Origin: Scolanthus callimorphus | Lineage: Eukaryota; Cnidaria; Anthozoa; Actiniaria; Edwardsiidae | NCBI GenBank assembly: GCA_033964015.1 | Contig: CM066915.1 | Coordinates: forward strand, 4,327,575-4,391,574 | Direction: 5' to 3' | DNA length: 64,000 bases | Shown here: positions 17,032-28,465 of the stretch, piece after piece | How the letters are laid out: every line of letters begins with the position of its first letter | Numbering within the stretch: position 1 is the stretch's first letter | Made by a program: the position numbers and the translations under genes | Notes under the pieces: generated by a model | The model's input: only the letters and a program-made list of their open reading frames with translations | What the model was told of the DNA's origin: nothing | Database searches by the model: none

Positions 17032-19182
17032 TTAGTTATTGATAATGTCCAGGGGACACACCCTTACTATGGGCCTAATATAAGTGCTCCCCTTGAACTT
17101 GACTTTGACTACTCGCACATGTCCTTCTTTGTCTGGAAACACGTCAACAATGCGACCAATCGGCCACTCTCCTCTTGGCGCATTTTGCTCCACGACAAGC
17201 ACAACGTCTCCAGTCTTCAGGTTCTTCCGTTGTTCTGTCCACTTCTTTCTGGTGTTGAGACTTGCGAGGAACTCCTTACGCCAGCGTCTCCAGAAACTGC
17301 TCACAAAACTTTGTATCAGCCTCCATCTATTCCTCGGGTTGAAGGCGATATCGTCCGATCCTCTCGGAGCCAGTTGGCCACCCAACTGTCCTATAAGGAA
17401 GTGATTGGGTGTCAACGCTGGTTCATCTCTTGGGTCCGTACCCTCATGAGTCAGCGGTCTGGAGTTCATCAATCCTTCGGCTTCCTTGATAGCTGTGTTC
17501 AGTTCATCATCGGTTAGACCAGCATCACCGACTATAGCTTTCAGGGCTCTCTTTGCAACCTTCACCAGCGACTCAAATATCCCTCCAAAATGGGATCCTA
17601 GTGGTGGGTTCCAGTTCCACTTGATACCACGATCTGCGGCGTAGTCGTTAATCTTCTCCTTCTCTGCTTCCTCAAACAATTCCCGAAGCTCCCTCTCACC
17701 GCCCACAAAGTTCGTCCCATTGTCACTCGTGACCTCTTCCGGTTTCCCCCTCGTTGCTACCATTCTACTGAAGGCTTGCAGAAAATCCGTAGCACTCAAT
17801 GAGTTTGCCATTTCCAGGTGCACTGCTCTTGTCGCCGAGCAAGTGAACAAGCATAAATATCGCTTTGCGGTGACACGCCTTGTTAACTTGGTAATGAACG
17901 GGCCGGCATAGTCAACACAGCAGCTAGAAAAAGCCCTCATAGACTCTCCGAGTCGTGTCACGGGTAGCGGGGACATAATTTGACTTGCAGGCTTTACTCT
18001 TCTTCGCTCGCACTTCAAACATCTTCTGTCGCATCTCTTTACTTCTTCCCTACCATCGATCACCCAGTAACTCTGTCTTACTTCTGCTAGAACATAGTTC
18101 ACACCCATGTGATGACAGCGTTGATGGACCTCTGAGACTATCAATCCAGTAATGTGGTGTTTCTTGGGTAATATGATAGGGTGTCGAACATCGTACGGTA
18201 GTTCAGCTCGCACTAGTCTTCCTCCGACACGTAATACTTCCTCCTTGTCTAGAAACGGAGTAAGGGACTTCAATGTGCTACTCTTGGCTATTGGTTCTCC
18301 TAACTTGAGACTGACTTTCTCCTCCGAGTACCTCTCGCTCTGCGCGTACTTCACCCAGAATTCTTCTGCTTCTCTGGTTTCCTGCGCTGTCAACGAAGCT
18401 CCCAAGTTATCCTCTTCCGTATTCTTTGTCTTCTCCTTACAACGTCTGACGAACCTAAGAACCCACGCCGTGACTCTGCGAAGTCTGCTCCAGCTTGAAA
18501 ACTTCAACGGGTCGATTAATGGTTCTGTCGTGTCTGTCGCAAATGTTTGTCCTTCCTTGGATATCTCGCTCTGAGCGTCTTCAGTGCTTTCCGCAACGCT
18601 AACGTGCTTGCGCTCCGGCCACTTGCTTTCTCCTTCGTACAGAAACTCTGGACCTCTAAACCAGCGGTGCCCTGGCTCCATCTCCTGGGCATTCATTCCT
18701 CGTGACGCGTCATCTGCGCAGTTGAGTTTCGTCGGTACATAACGCCAATGACTAGGATTAGATTTCTGATGAATGTCCGAGACCCGATTCGCCACGAACG
18801 GCTTGTACTTCCTCGATCGACCTTGGATCCAAAACAAAACATCCATGCTGTCTGTCCAATAGTAGCATGCTTCAGGAGGTAATCCAAGTCCTTCCCGTAC
18901 TTTCTCCGCTAACCTCTGTCCCAAAACTGCAGCCATCAACTCTAATCTTGGGATGCTGACTGCCTTTGTAGGCGCCACCTTGGCTTTCGCCGCAACAAAT
19001 CTCACCGACACGCTTGAATCTTCATACTCGATCTGTTCATACGTCACTGCCGCGTACGCGTGCTTAGAGGCATCCGTCATCGTGTGCAAACTCACTTTCT
19101 TCACCACCTTGTCAGGCTCTCTCAGACATCGGGTATCTGAACACCCGCTAGCTGCGGCAATTGCTTGAACCATTCGTGACAC
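17032..19182 (-). CDS. Element 2 pol, C-terminal part: RNase H and integrase
   Basis: A 716-codon frame. True homology starts near plus 19140, where the frame changes from the upstream ORF; the first roughly 15 residues from 19182 are out of frame. RNase H begins at HTMTDASKHAY (Asp near residue 37). The integrase has an HHCC zinc region (HQRCHH, then CLKC), first Asp in CVDYAGPF, second in TSDNGTNF and Glu in GIFESLVK. A C-terminal Bel/Pao integrase tail with WRRWRKEF and GDVVLVVEQN follows. It inserts cDNA into the host genome. It should be joined to the preceding ORF by -1 correction or frameshifting. Confidence 0.9.
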   Translation of the reverse strand: MSRMVQAIAAASGCSDTRCLREPDKVVKKVSLHTMTDASKHAYAAVTYEQIEYEDSSVSVRFVAAKAKVAPTKAVSIPRLELMAAVLGQRLAEKVREGLGLPPEACYYWTDSMDVLFWIQGRSRKYKPFVANRVSDIHQKSNPSHWRYVPTKLNCADDASRGMNAQEMEPGHRWFRGPEFLYEGESKWPERKHVSVAESTEDAQSEISKEGQTFATDTTEPLIDPLKFSSWSRLRRVTAWVLRFVRRCKEKTKNTEEDNLGASLTAQETREAEEFWVKYAQSERYSEEKVSLKLGEPIAKSSTLKSLTPFLDKEEVLRVGGRLVRAELPYDVRHPIILPKKHHITGLIVSEVHQRCHHMGVNYVLAEVRQSYWVIDGREEVKRCDRRCLKCERRRVKPASQIMSPLPVTRLGESMRAFSSCCVDYAGPFITKLTRRVTAKRYLCLFTCSATRAVHLEMANSLSATDFLQAFSRMVATRGKPEEVTSDNGTNFVGGERELRELFEEAEKEKINDYAADRGIKWNWNPPLGSHFGGIFESLVKVAKRALKAIVGDAGLTDDELNTAIKEAEGLMNSRPLTHEGTDPRDEPALTPNHFLIGQLGGQLAPRGSDDIAFNPRNRWRLIQSFVSSFWRRWRKEFLASLNTRKKWTEQRKNLKTGDVVLVVEQNAPRGEWPIGRIVDVFPDKEGHVRVVKVKFKGSTYIRPIVRVCPLDIINN

Positions 19183-21908
19183 TTCTCCCTCAAGTCATCC
19201 GGGAACTCCTCGTCCCAATCCAAGCCGCGCAGCCACGTCTCTTGCAGAATCATTCTCCCTCTAATCGAGAATGGAGCAAGCATCTGGAGTGGATCGAACA
19301 GGGTAGCTAATTTCTTCAAAAATCCTCGCTTAGTATACTGGATATCTTCCGGTACATTTAACTTGAACTCGAACGCATCTTGCTCTGCGTTCCACTGCAC
19401 TCCCAACGTCTTCATGACAGGAAGCTCCGAATCTTCAATGTTCACCTTAGACACCAAATCTTCTGCGGGTATACCCTCAAGTACGTCAACGTCATTGCTA
19501 CACCATTTGCGGATCTTGAATCCTGCTGATTCAAACATCGTGACCAGTTCCTTACGCGCGTTTACTGCGTCTTCTACATTCTCAAGGCTAGTCATGATGT
19601 CGTCCATATACATATCCTGGAGTGCTATAGGTGCCGCTAAGCCAAATTCCTGTCGGTGCTCTTCAGCGTGCTGTCTGACAACGTACTGTGCCAGAAAAGG
19701 GGATGCTCGATCACCAAAGGTAAGCCTCACTGCTTCGTATACATCAGGAGGCCGAGATGAGTCGAGGTCTCGCCAGAGAAAACGATGATAACGTCTGTCC
19801 TTTTCTGCCATCCCTATCTGAGAAAACATCTCCGTCAAATCAGCGACCAGCGCTACTGGATTCTTCCGAAACCTTAAAAGAACATCGAACACCTCTTGTT
19901 GCAGTTTCGGGCCTGGCAGCATGACGTCATTTAGGCTCACTCCTTGACTTTTACTCGCTGAGTCAAAGACAATCCTAACTTTACTGGTTTGGCGGTCTTC
20001 TCTTACTACTGGGAAATGGGCTAGGTGCCATGTGGGTCCACTATCCATTTCATGGGCTTCCACTTTTCTTACATATCTTTTGTCAACGTTTGCTTTCATC
20101 ACCTCTCGGTACTTCTCGGCTACCTGTGGACGTCTTGCTAAGTGCTTTTCCAGCGAGATTAGTCTCCGCTCAGCTACATCAAAGTTATCGCCAAGCTTGG
20201 GCTCCTCTTCTACCCAGGGTATAGCGATTTCGTATCTGTCGCCGACATATTTCCGCGATTGCTCAGCCTTCTCTAGTGCGATCGTTTCTTCTGGAGTAAA
20301 GGAATGTCCCTTGCTTGGTTCCAAGAGATCGTTGTCCCACAGCTTTTTCATGATTTCGTCAGCTCGCTGTTCTGGCGATATTACTGTGTGAAGTGTATAG
20401 ACGTGCACGTTCGACTCGGCACACTCCTCGTTGTTTGGAACTCGACCAACTAATGTCCATCCTAATGGGGTCTTCATTGCGACTGGTTCGCCAGGTTGCC
20501 CAATTCGGTGCTCGGATGGTAGGAGGAATTCGCGGTAATAATCACTTCCTATAAGTATATCCACATTACCGTTACCAACTGGCTTCTGAATGTCTAGAGT
20601 ACGGAGATGCTCATATGCTGCCGCGTGTCTTGACCAATCCACTGACTTCATTTGACATATTTTTGGCGTCGTCCACATGTGCACGTTGTGTCTTGTCTCT
20701 TCATCTGTACTCACCACTTCCAATTGTAGTAGTCTACTTTGAGTCACTACAGTTCCGGCGCCAAACACAGACACCCTCAATGGCTCTTTCGTAGCCTCGA
20801 GATTTAGTGCGTTCGCCATATCCTCCGTTATGTAGGACGACCCTGATCCATGATCTAAGAAAGCATTTGCCTTCACGTGCTTATTGTTGCTTCCTACGAG
20901 TATTACAGGGATGGTCTGAAGCGCTACCTTTCCGGACTTGATAGACTTGCTGGAGTTTGAGGATTCTTCGTCCACTACGTGCGACGTTGTACTGTTCTGA
21001 TTGCCAGGGTCAGGCACGCCTTTCGGCTTGGCTGGATTCTCATTCGGTGTTTTCTTGATTTCCTTGTGTAACTGAGTATTATGCCTGCCACTACATCCAT
21101 TGACACCACACGCGTCTTTATCAGAGCATTTCCACCTAGTATGCGCGCTCTCCAAACAACGGAAGCATAGCTTGTGTCTCTTAGCCAATGACCAGCGCTT
21201 GTCTACATCAGCCGACTTCCACTGCTCGCAGCTCCCGGCGCTGTGTTTTCCTTCGCAGATTGGACACTTAACAGCCGGAGGTTTCGGAGGGGTGGTGACG
21301 GGCTCGGCTTCAGTGGCATGTGTCTGTTGTTGTTGTTGGCTCCGCCTTTTCTGTTGCTTTGGTTGGTCCTGAGATTTTGATAGGTCCTGGCTGAATGTAA
21401 GCTCTTTGACCTCTACTTCTTTCTTCAGCCAGAGTGTGAACACATCGAGGTCTACGTTTCCGCCAAGTTCTAACCTCCTTCTGCACCATCTTTCCGCGGT
21501 CACTGGTGGAAGTTTCTTTACCGCCTGTTCCAGGTTTGTGCTCGCTTTTAGATCGGCTTCATGACCGTACGACCGGAGCATTTCAACCGTAGTGTGAAGT
21601 TTGTCTACAAAGGCGCGCATTAAATCCTTTGACTCGTTTGTCAATTTAGGAAGATTAAGAAAATTCTGAATCAATGTCTTAGAAATCAGTTCTGGGTTTC
21701 CGAACCGCTGGTACAATTCTGCTAGTGTTTTTTCATACATTGACCCATCGATTAGCATACCAGCTACCGCGCTTTCTGCTGCACCTGTGAGCGCCGATCT
21801 TAAATGCACCATTTTCTCTGCTCGCGTAATACGCTGTTCATCCACTAAAACCTTAAAGAGACCATACCATTCGGGCCACTTTAGGGGGTTCCCATCAAAG
21901 GTAGGCAA
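19122..21908 (-). CDS. Element 2 gag core, protease and reverse transcriptase
   Basis: 928 codons from a TTG at 21908; the frame is actually open a further ~75 bases upstream, so this is the continuation of the gag ORF, not a separate start. The gag core begins PTFDGNPLKWPEW. Zinc knuckles lie at about residues 213-283 (CPICEGKH, CFRCLESAH, CSGRH). Aspartic protease D-H-G near residue 352 (FLDHGSGSSYI) precedes reverse transcriptase with YMDD near residues 766-769. It ends at a stop just after LPQLAGVQIP, where Bel/Pao proteins normally continue into RNase H, which indicates a one-base shift near plus 19135. Confidence 0.9.
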   Translation of the reverse strand: MPTFDGNPLKWPEWYGLFKVLVDEQRITRAEKMVHLRSALTGAAESAVAGMLIDGSMYEKTLAELYQRFGNPELISKTLIQNFLNLPKLTNESKDLMRAFVDKLHTTVEMLRSYGHEADLKASTNLEQAVKKLPPVTAERWCRRRLELGGNVDLDVFTLWLKKEVEVKELTFSQDLSKSQDQPKQQKRRSQQQQQTHATEAEPVTTPPKPPAVKCPICEGKHSAGSCEQWKSADVDKRWSLAKRHKLCFRCLESAHTRWKCSDKDACGVNGCSGRHNTQLHKEIKKTPNENPAKPKGVPDPGNQNSTTSHVVDEESSNSSKSIKSGKVALQTIPVILVGSNNKHVKANAFLDHGSGSSYITEDMANALNLEATKEPLRVSVFGAGTVVTQSRLLQLEVVSTDEETRHNVHMWTTPKICQMKSVDWSRHAAAYEHLRTLDIQKPVGNGNVDILIGSDYYREFLLPSEHRIGQPGEPVAMKTPLGWTLVGRVPNNEECAESNVHVYTLHTVISPEQRADEIMKKLWDNDLLEPSKGHSFTPEETIALEKAEQSRKYVGDRYEIAIPWVEEEPKLGDNFDVAERRLISLEKHLARRPQVAEKYREVMKANVDKRYVRKVEAHEMDSGPTWHLAHFPVVREDRQTSKVRIVFDSASKSQGVSLNDVMLPGPKLQQEVFDVLLRFRKNPVALVADLTEMFSQIGMAEKDRRYHRFLWRDLDSSRPPDVYEAVRLTFGDRASPFLAQYVVRQHAEEHRQEFGLAAPIALQDMYMDDIMTSLENVEDAVNARKELVTMFESAGFKIRKWCSNDVDVLEGIPAEDLVSKVNIEDSELPVMKTLGVQWNAEQDAFEFKLNVPEDIQYTKRGFLKKLATLFDPLQMLAPFSIRGRMILQETWLRGLDWDEEFPDDLREKCHEWFKQLPQLAGVQIPDV

Positions 21909-21982
21909 CTTTATTTTTGGGAGTGATGGGCGTTTCCTTTCTTCCCGTTCTGGGGGGTATTCTGGGGTTATAGGGAGCGTTC

Positions 21983-23122
21983 TCAGCCATTTTCGACTTT
22001 CTGGACAGGGGACTGTTCCTGGGCAATAGGGGTGCTAGTAATTGGTTGTCTCAGTATTTCGGGCCTGTTATGTGGCTGTTCAATGGAACGCTTAGATGGG
22101 ATACCTGTGCTTGACCTTGACCTTGCAGACCCCTCCCCCCTGTGACCCATATTTCTTTCACGAATTGGCTGTCCAAGTAATCTGGGCCCTTTAGGTGACT
22201 GTTCAAATGAATGTTCAGATGGGACCCCTGTGGATGACCTTGACCTTGCAGACCCTTTCCCCCTGTGACTCTGGTTGCTATTACTACCCCCACTTACGCC
22301 ACTATACGGGTTCATTCTTGGCTGAATTAGGGAGCTTTTCTGGGACTTGGCTTTCTCAGATGGGTTTGGGATACCTGTGGTTTCTGGCTCTGATTGGAAC
22401 GACCCCTCCCAATTCTGATATGACCCATTCACATCAACTCCTCTTAAATCACTGTGAACACTTTTATGAATGCTTGGTGTTGCTTGTCTATGGGACTCAG
22501 CTTTATTTGAGGAGAGTGGGATCCCTGTGGTGACTGGCTTTGACTGGAACCACCCCTCCCCTGCTTTATCCAAGCTGTACCCACCACCCCCATTTACTTC
22601 ACTATAGATACTTGGTGTTGTTTGGCTATGGGGACTTTTAGGGGACTTGGACTTCTTAGGGGAAGTTGACAATTCTGTGAGGACAGTCATTGATTTTACT
22701 GACCCCTCCCCCCTCTGTTCTAGGTAGTCATTAATCTCAATCTCAAGCTCTTCAATTTTGTCCCTTTTGCTTAACATCCACATTTCATCTGTTTTCTGTT
22801 CTTCGATATCAGAACTGTTGTATAGTTCATGGTTTTCTGAAACTTTATTCCATAGCTCTCTTAATTGCTTGATTGCTAACTCTATAACTCGACTACTCTT
22901 ATTTCCATTCATCAAATTGAGGATTAAATCAATTTTTCTATCAAGGCTTTCTCTCAGACTTTCTCGCCTGCACCTTAAGATTTCATCATCTACCTCTTTT
23001 TCCTGTTTATCCTTTCTCCGGATTAGTGGGACTCCTGTAAATTCCTTCAGATGTTCTGGTTGTTTCACCACTCGATAGGCTCGTTCACTTATTGACTTTC
23101 TTCCACCGCCGAACTCTGCCAT
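21983..23122 (-). CDS. Element 2 gag, N-terminal part
   Basis: 379 codons from ATG 23122. Residues 40-150 are charged and probably helical/coiled. The C-terminal half is built of diverged internal repeats of about 60-70 residues with the recurring motif TGIP followed by Ser/Glu/Lys-rich sequence, and GSARSRSSTG twice. It ends at TGA 21983, while the next frame (-1) is already open and continues into the gag core. Confidence 0.85.
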   Translation of the reverse strand: MAEFGGGRKSISERAYRVVKQPEHLKEFTGVPLIRRKDKQEKEVDDEILRCRRESLRESLDRKIDLILNLMNGNKSSRVIELAIKQLRELWNKVSENHELYNSSDIEEQKTDEMWMLSKRDKIEELEIEINDYLEQRGEGSVKSMTVLTELSTSPKKSKSPKSPHSQTTPSIYSEVNGGGGYSLDKAGEGWFQSKPVTTGIPLSSNKAESHRQATPSIHKSVHSDLRGVDVNGSYQNWEGSFQSEPETTGIPNPSEKAKSQKSSLIQPRMNPYSGVSGGSNSNQSHRGKGSARSRSSTGVPSEHSFEQSPKGPRLLGQPIRERNMGHRGEGSARSRSSTGIPSKRSIEQPHNRPEILRQPITSTPIAQEQSPVQKVENG

Positions 23123-23205
23123 TTTGCTACTTTCAGCTTTTGGAACTTGTAAGTCCAGTGTCTTACCTCTATTCTTCTTAGATCCGGCTTCGGAGGGACC
23201 ACTTA

Positions 23206-23339
23206 TGGTACTGCGGATGGTTTGTTACTGATTTTTATTCAACACACAACGTTGTCTGTTCGTACATGTAGTCCGCCATTTTTTCCCTCGTGTTCTTGCT
23301 AGTCCCAGACCCCTAGGGCACAGGCTTCCCGCCCCAACA
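23206..23339 (-). repeat. 5' LTR of element 2 (134 bp)
   Basis: Matches the LTR at 16855-16989 along its whole length with one base fewer in the C run. The duplicated CTCAC follows on the plus strand. Confidence 0.92.
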
Positions 23340-23344
23340 CTCAC

Positions 23345-24370
23345 TGTACGCACTTCAATAATATCAATAGCTCATATGGTAGAAACCAATGCGCGGTATT
23401 ATCATGCACAGCTCATAGTCATCGCTGCATTGTCATTCATAGTTCATAGCTATCACTGCATAGTCATCTACCGTTCATAGCTATCACTGCATTGTCATCT
23501 ACCGCATATATTTATCACTGCATTGTCATCCACAGTTCATAGTTATCACTGTATGTCATCTATCGCATATAGCCATCACTGCATTGTCGTTCATAGTTAT
23601 TTCAGCATAGTCATCTACAGTTTATAGCTATCGATCACGGCATTGTCATCTATCGCATACAGTTATCGCTGCATTGTCACACATCCATCATTGTCATCAC
23701 CGCTATAAAATTATCCGCATTGTTATTCACAACTCACAAGTATGAACTGCATGAGCTTATGGCAAAGCATAGAACTGTCAACACATTCTCTCCACAGAGT
23801 AACCACAGCATTGTCATTAACAGTATGGTCATCTGCAGGACATTCACACCTTATAGTAACCACAGATTAATCATTTACAACCCGTGTCACTGCATCGTCA
23901 TTCATAGTTAAGTAAATAGTTCCATGGTCATCCTTCGCTCCTAGTGTTTACCACAATATCACATAGCTCACTGTAATCATTGCATGGTCATTCCCAGCCT
24001 ATATGAATTACTGCATCGCCACCCCAATAGCGAAGTAACTTGTTCCATGGTCATCCATTGCTCCTAGTTCTTACCGCATTATCACATAGCTCATTATCAC
24101 ATTGCTGACTGTCGCTGTAATTCAGCACTTGCTGCAATTGGTGTTGTTTAAAACCATCCTTCATTCATTCCCGGTTATCATTGCCTGGCCGTTCACAGCC
24201 TATAGTAAGCACTGTATGGCCGCGCAAGTCGTTCACAATTTATCAGTCCACGTTTGCCATTCACAGTTCCATCATAGAAAGCACAGCATCGTCTCATACT
24301 GGGCATACAACTGGTGGCTGTACAGAGTAACCACAGCACTGTCACTCATACACTCGTTTTATTCAGTTTT
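23345..24370. repeat. Degenerate satellite, unit about 30-35 bp
   Basis: Many diverged copies of a unit like AGCTATCACTGCATTGTCAT followed by CTACCG and TTCAT. The same character is seen left of element 2 (about 16620-16849), so the element inserted into this array. Short frames here are not genes. Confidence 0.75.
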
Positions 24371-24741
24371 TCTACACAGCACTGTTTGTGGTGCTGTGAG
24401 TATCAACAATGTCTTTTACAGATTACATTTGCTTGCAGTTAATTTTTATTATCATTTTTTTGATAGTGATGGCATCAACACGGTTACCCTGCGAGCAGTC
24501 GGCCTAAAAGAGAGGAGGAAATCACTGCTCTCAGGGTCACATATCATAGAACACTACTCACAGTTAATAAACTAAGCCAATTGCCTTAGAACACCAGTTA
24601 TATTCATATCCTCTTTCCATATTTTCCTTTTCTAATGCACGCCAATGGTCAATTTTCTTGATTTTATCGCACGTTTTCTTTTACACCTACATACTCCTCC
24701 CATTCGACACCTCACTACTTCTGTTTGGGTATTTTTGGGCT

Positions 24742-25279
24742 TTTATTCAGTTTATTGACAGCTCTGTAATGTGTTTATATGTTTTCTGCTTGTCAATAAA
24801 CTTATTTACCCCAAACATCAGCATCTTGTGGTTAATGGGAGGAAGTAATTTGTTAATCATTACTGTAAGGTGATGATAAGTAATTATCCCTACCATATTA
24901 GGCACGTCCAGCTTAGTCAGGTTAGTGACAGGCATATTGGATTTCAGTTGGGATCTCGAAACAACAGAGATCGGCTGAGTTTCGCCAACTCGGTCATTTA
25001 CCCACCCACCCGTGCCCTGTTGGGCTTTTATTCAGCTTATTCTTGGTTTTCAACCAATCTCTAGAGAATCAAAAGACAATGCACGTAATGCATGACTGCT
25101 GGTACCAGAATGGACGCTGATTACATATCTTTTGTTAATCATCCACCAGAACGTATTAGTGACGTCAGTTGCAAACGAAGAATTGACAGCTCTGTAATGT
25201 GTTTATATGTTTTCTGCTTGTCAATAAACTTATTTACCCCAAACATCAGCATCTTGTGGTTAATGGGAGGAAGTAATTG
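24742..25279. repeat. Direct repeat of about 95 bp (possible LTR fragment)
   Basis: The block GACAGCTCTGTAATGTGTTT through AATGGGAGGAAGTAATT occurs at about 24758-24855 and 25188-25279. Both copies contain CAATAAAC. The second copy ends about 320 bp before the element 3 gag start and could be the R-U5 end of its missing 5' LTR. No TG...CA borders were found, so this is tentative. Confidence 0.5.
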
Positions 25280-25602
25280 ATATATCCTCGACAAAAAGGT
25301 AGGACAATTCTTGTTATATTAAGAGAAAATCGGAAGACGATTTATCAAGTCAAGAGACATTATTTCAAGTTGAAGTTAAAGATATTCAAGTCAAGTTCAA
25401 TGACCAAAACCACTTAACCGTTAACAAGAATTTCGCGCCAAATTTAAATACACAACCTTGATATTGCTAGCCCGGTCTTGGAGACTGGAGGGAAATCAAT
25501 GTGGTTTCAAAACATATCTACTGTGAATACCATTTTGAAGTAAATTTTAGTTTCAATATCACAAAGAAACGCTTACGAATTTAGTTCTACAAAGACAAGA
25601 GT

Positions 25603-27217
25603 ATGCCGCCTAAAGTTAATATCGATTATCTAATTGCCAAGCGGGACAATTCCGTAAGCTCTTTATATGAACTATTCGAAGAATTTACAGTACTCGTGCA
25701 AACAGGAGCAAAAGTTTCATCGTTGGAGAACGTTTATAAAAACGGGAATAAAATATAGATCCATAAAACAACAACAAGAAGCTATCGCAGACAAGATTTT
25801 CGAAGGCAAAGTTGAAGTAGAAAACAGTGAAACAATTCTTGAGACTAACAAAAGTGTTGGCAATCAAGTAAAGCAAGATTATTTGACATGTACCAAAAAC
25901 TTTACAGAGTACCAAAATAAATACGCTAAAGTTAAAGAAGCGGAACCAAATGTTGACATAGCACACGCCGTGGCTTCTGCAGTTAAACAAATGGCGGAAA
26001 CATTTTCAGCATCTAAAAATGATAAACCTCAGGGACTAGAAAAACTTTCGGTACCAAATTGGGACGGAAAGAGAAGGTCTTATGCGACCTGGAAGCGTGA
26101 ATTTAAGCATTGTATGGCAAAGTATAATCAAGATCCGGACGAGCAACTGCAGCGATTTCGTAAAGCCCTTCCTAAATTCTCGTTTTGGGCTGAACAAGTA
26201 AAAAACTGTAAGACTGTTGAAAAAAGGTTTGAAATCTTAGACACAGAGTTTGCTGACAAGAGAAAGTTAATGGACGAACTGCTTTCAATTATTACAACCC
26301 ATAAATGTGTAAAATCGGATGGAAATTCTCTTTTACGTTACGCAACAACAATTCGTACGTTTGTGACTGAAATGGAAGATAATGGGTGTTATGTTAGCGA
26401 GACGTCTGAAGCACCATTCCTTATGTCTCAGTTACTTTCAAAACTAGACCCCAAAGATAATGTCGTGTTTGGCAGAGAGATGTTCCGAGAACACAAAGAA
26501 GAGAACATAGACAATTTAATTGCTTGGTTGCAGCTAGAAGCAAATCTAAGATCACGGAACAAAAGGCTGTTAAACAGTGAGCGCGAAAATGAAAATGTGG
26601 TTCACAAACATTCAAGCAATAATGCAAATGACAGTAACCAAGACAGACATGCGTCCCATGATAACTATAATAAGGGTGGTAATAGAGAAAACACAGGCAA
26701 CCCATCAGTAAACACAGCACACATTAATGATGAAGATCTTTGTCTTTTTCATTGTCAAAACAGACATCTCCTCTCTGCGTGTCCTATTTATCAAACTTTA
26801 ACTATTGATGAACGATGGCGAGTTGTCAGAGAAAATGGCCGCTGTCGCAAATGTTTGAGGGCTCATCATACCAACAACTGTAAAAAACCAGACGGGAAAA
26901 CTTGTAATCAATGCACCAGGAGCCATCATCGTTCTCTTCATAGTAACTCTAGGAACGCAAATTTCAGTGCAACGCCAAACCAATCAGCAGAACAGACAGT
27001 TGCAAATCCGCCTGCACACCCGTATGCGCACCCGTATACGTACTCACCTGCGCACCCATCTGCGTACTCATCTGCGCACTCACCTGCGCACCCGCCTGCG
27101 CACCTGCCTGCGTATCCATCTGCTCACACGCGCACACCCACAACTGCAATTAACTCAAGTACACCACCTTTCGTACCGCAGTCGCGCAACAATACATTGC
27201 AAGACAATAATAACTGA
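25603..27217 (+). pseudogene. Element 3 gag (frameshifted)
   Basis: Starts MPPKVNIDYLIAK at ATG 25603; the frame shifts near 25750 and continues as the 25667-27217 frame. It has a gag core (VPNWDGKRRSYATWKREF) and Bel-type zinc knuckles (CLFHCQNRHLLSAC, CRKCLRAHH, CNQCTRSHH). The Pro/Ala/His-rich tail is encoded by a short tandem repeat (about 27010-27130, GCGCACCC units). It ends in TGA 27215-27217 exactly at the gag-pol border. Gag forms the particle and binds element RNA. Confidence 0.85.
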
Positions 27218-28465
27218 AAGGGTATTTGTCCTGTGCAAAAACTAAAGGTTATGAATGCGGATGGAGATTATGTTGAGATCTTAGCTATGATAGACAGCGG
27301 TTCCAATACAAGTTTGATGTCGAAAACCACAGCTAGGCAGCTTGGCTTAAAAGGCACCAAGACACAAATAACCATGAACCTCGCTGGTGGAGAACAAAAG
27401 TCAGAGCAGTCTGAACAAATAGAGATTACACTATCCCCCGTTGATGACGAGACTATCGCGAAGTCTATCCAAGTACTAACAGTCAACAAACCTTGTAGCT
27501 CAGCTTATACTGTTTCAAGAAGCGCAGTGGACAGCTATTCTCACTTGCAAACCATTACAGATAAGCTTCACCTTAGCGGAGGATCTATCGACTTGTTGAT
27601 TGGAACGGATTTCCCAACAGCCTTTGTTGATGTTCATTCCAAATACGGAAAAATGGGAGAGCCAATCGCCAAGAGGAATTGCTTTGGATGGTATATCCTG
27701 GGTGTGGTTGATGGACAGACAAACAACGAGATGATGACTGTAGATGTTGCTGCTGTAAATACGGATGAAGATATTAAGAAGTTACTCACACAAGATTTTC
27801 TCGGAGTGAAACCCACAGAGTTATGTACATGTTCAGACGACATGTTGAAGGAAAACAAGTTCATCAAATCCCTTGCTGACGGACGAGTAGAAGTGAGGAT
27901 GCCATGGAAAGAGACAGGACCTCCAAAGCAAAGCAATTATGACATTGCATACAAAAGAATGCTTTCATCAGAGAACACTTTCAGAAAGCAAGGCTGCAGT
28001 AAAGAAATCAAACAGGAAGTGCAGAAACTAGTAGACAGCGATTTTGTTACAGAGATTCCAAAGAGTGAAATTGACCACAGGAAACCCGAGTGGTATTTAC
28101 CAATGAGTGCAGTCTTTACCCCAGAAAGATCCACAAAAATACGTCTTGTGTTTGATGCGTCCGCCAAAGGCCATGAAGGTCTGTCGTTAAATGATCGCTT
28201 AGAGAAAGGCCCAAATTACATTAACACAATCCCACATGTTTTGATGGCTTGGAGATGGAACTGCGTAGCGTTTTGCGGCGATCTGCGCAAAATGTTCAAT
28301 CAGATCATGATTCATCCTGAAGATCAGATTTATCATAGATTTTGGTTTAGACAAGATCCAGATAGAGAACCAACGGTGTACCAATGGCGTCGGTTGAATT
28401 TCGGTGACAAGCCAGCGCCCGACATAGCCACAGGGTCGGTTAATGCATTAGCAAAGTCCTTCCAA
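27218..28465 (+). pseudogene. Element 3 protease and first half of reverse transcriptase
   Basis: In phase with gag after the TGA. Aspartic protease active site MIDSGSNTS near 27290. RT begins around KIRLVFDASAKG and runs to FGDKPAPDIATGS, then AKSFQ, after which Bel/Pao homology stops at about 28465 because of an insertion. The YVDD part is found 1.9 kb downstream. Confidence 0.88.

Larger units (their letters stand above)
16855..23339 (-). mobile_element. Bel/Pao LTR retrotransposon with very short LTRs (element 2)
   Basis: Direct terminal repeats at 16855-16989 and 23206-23339 differ by about one base. On the minus strand they run TGTTGGGGCGGG to CGCAGTACCA. The 5-bp duplication CTCAC flanks the element (16850-16854 and 23340-23344). 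A polypurine tract AAAGGGGGAGAA abuts the 3' LTR (complement of 16990-17001). A candidate primer site TGGTCCCTCCGAAGCCGG (complement of 23184-23201) lies 4 nt after the 5' LTR. Coding is split into three frames by two -1 shifts. Confidence 0.93.

Noticed and set aside
24758..25279. LTR pair of a small solo element
   Set aside because: The two 95-bp copies lack TG...CA ends, matching purine tract or target duplication; kept only as a direct repeat.
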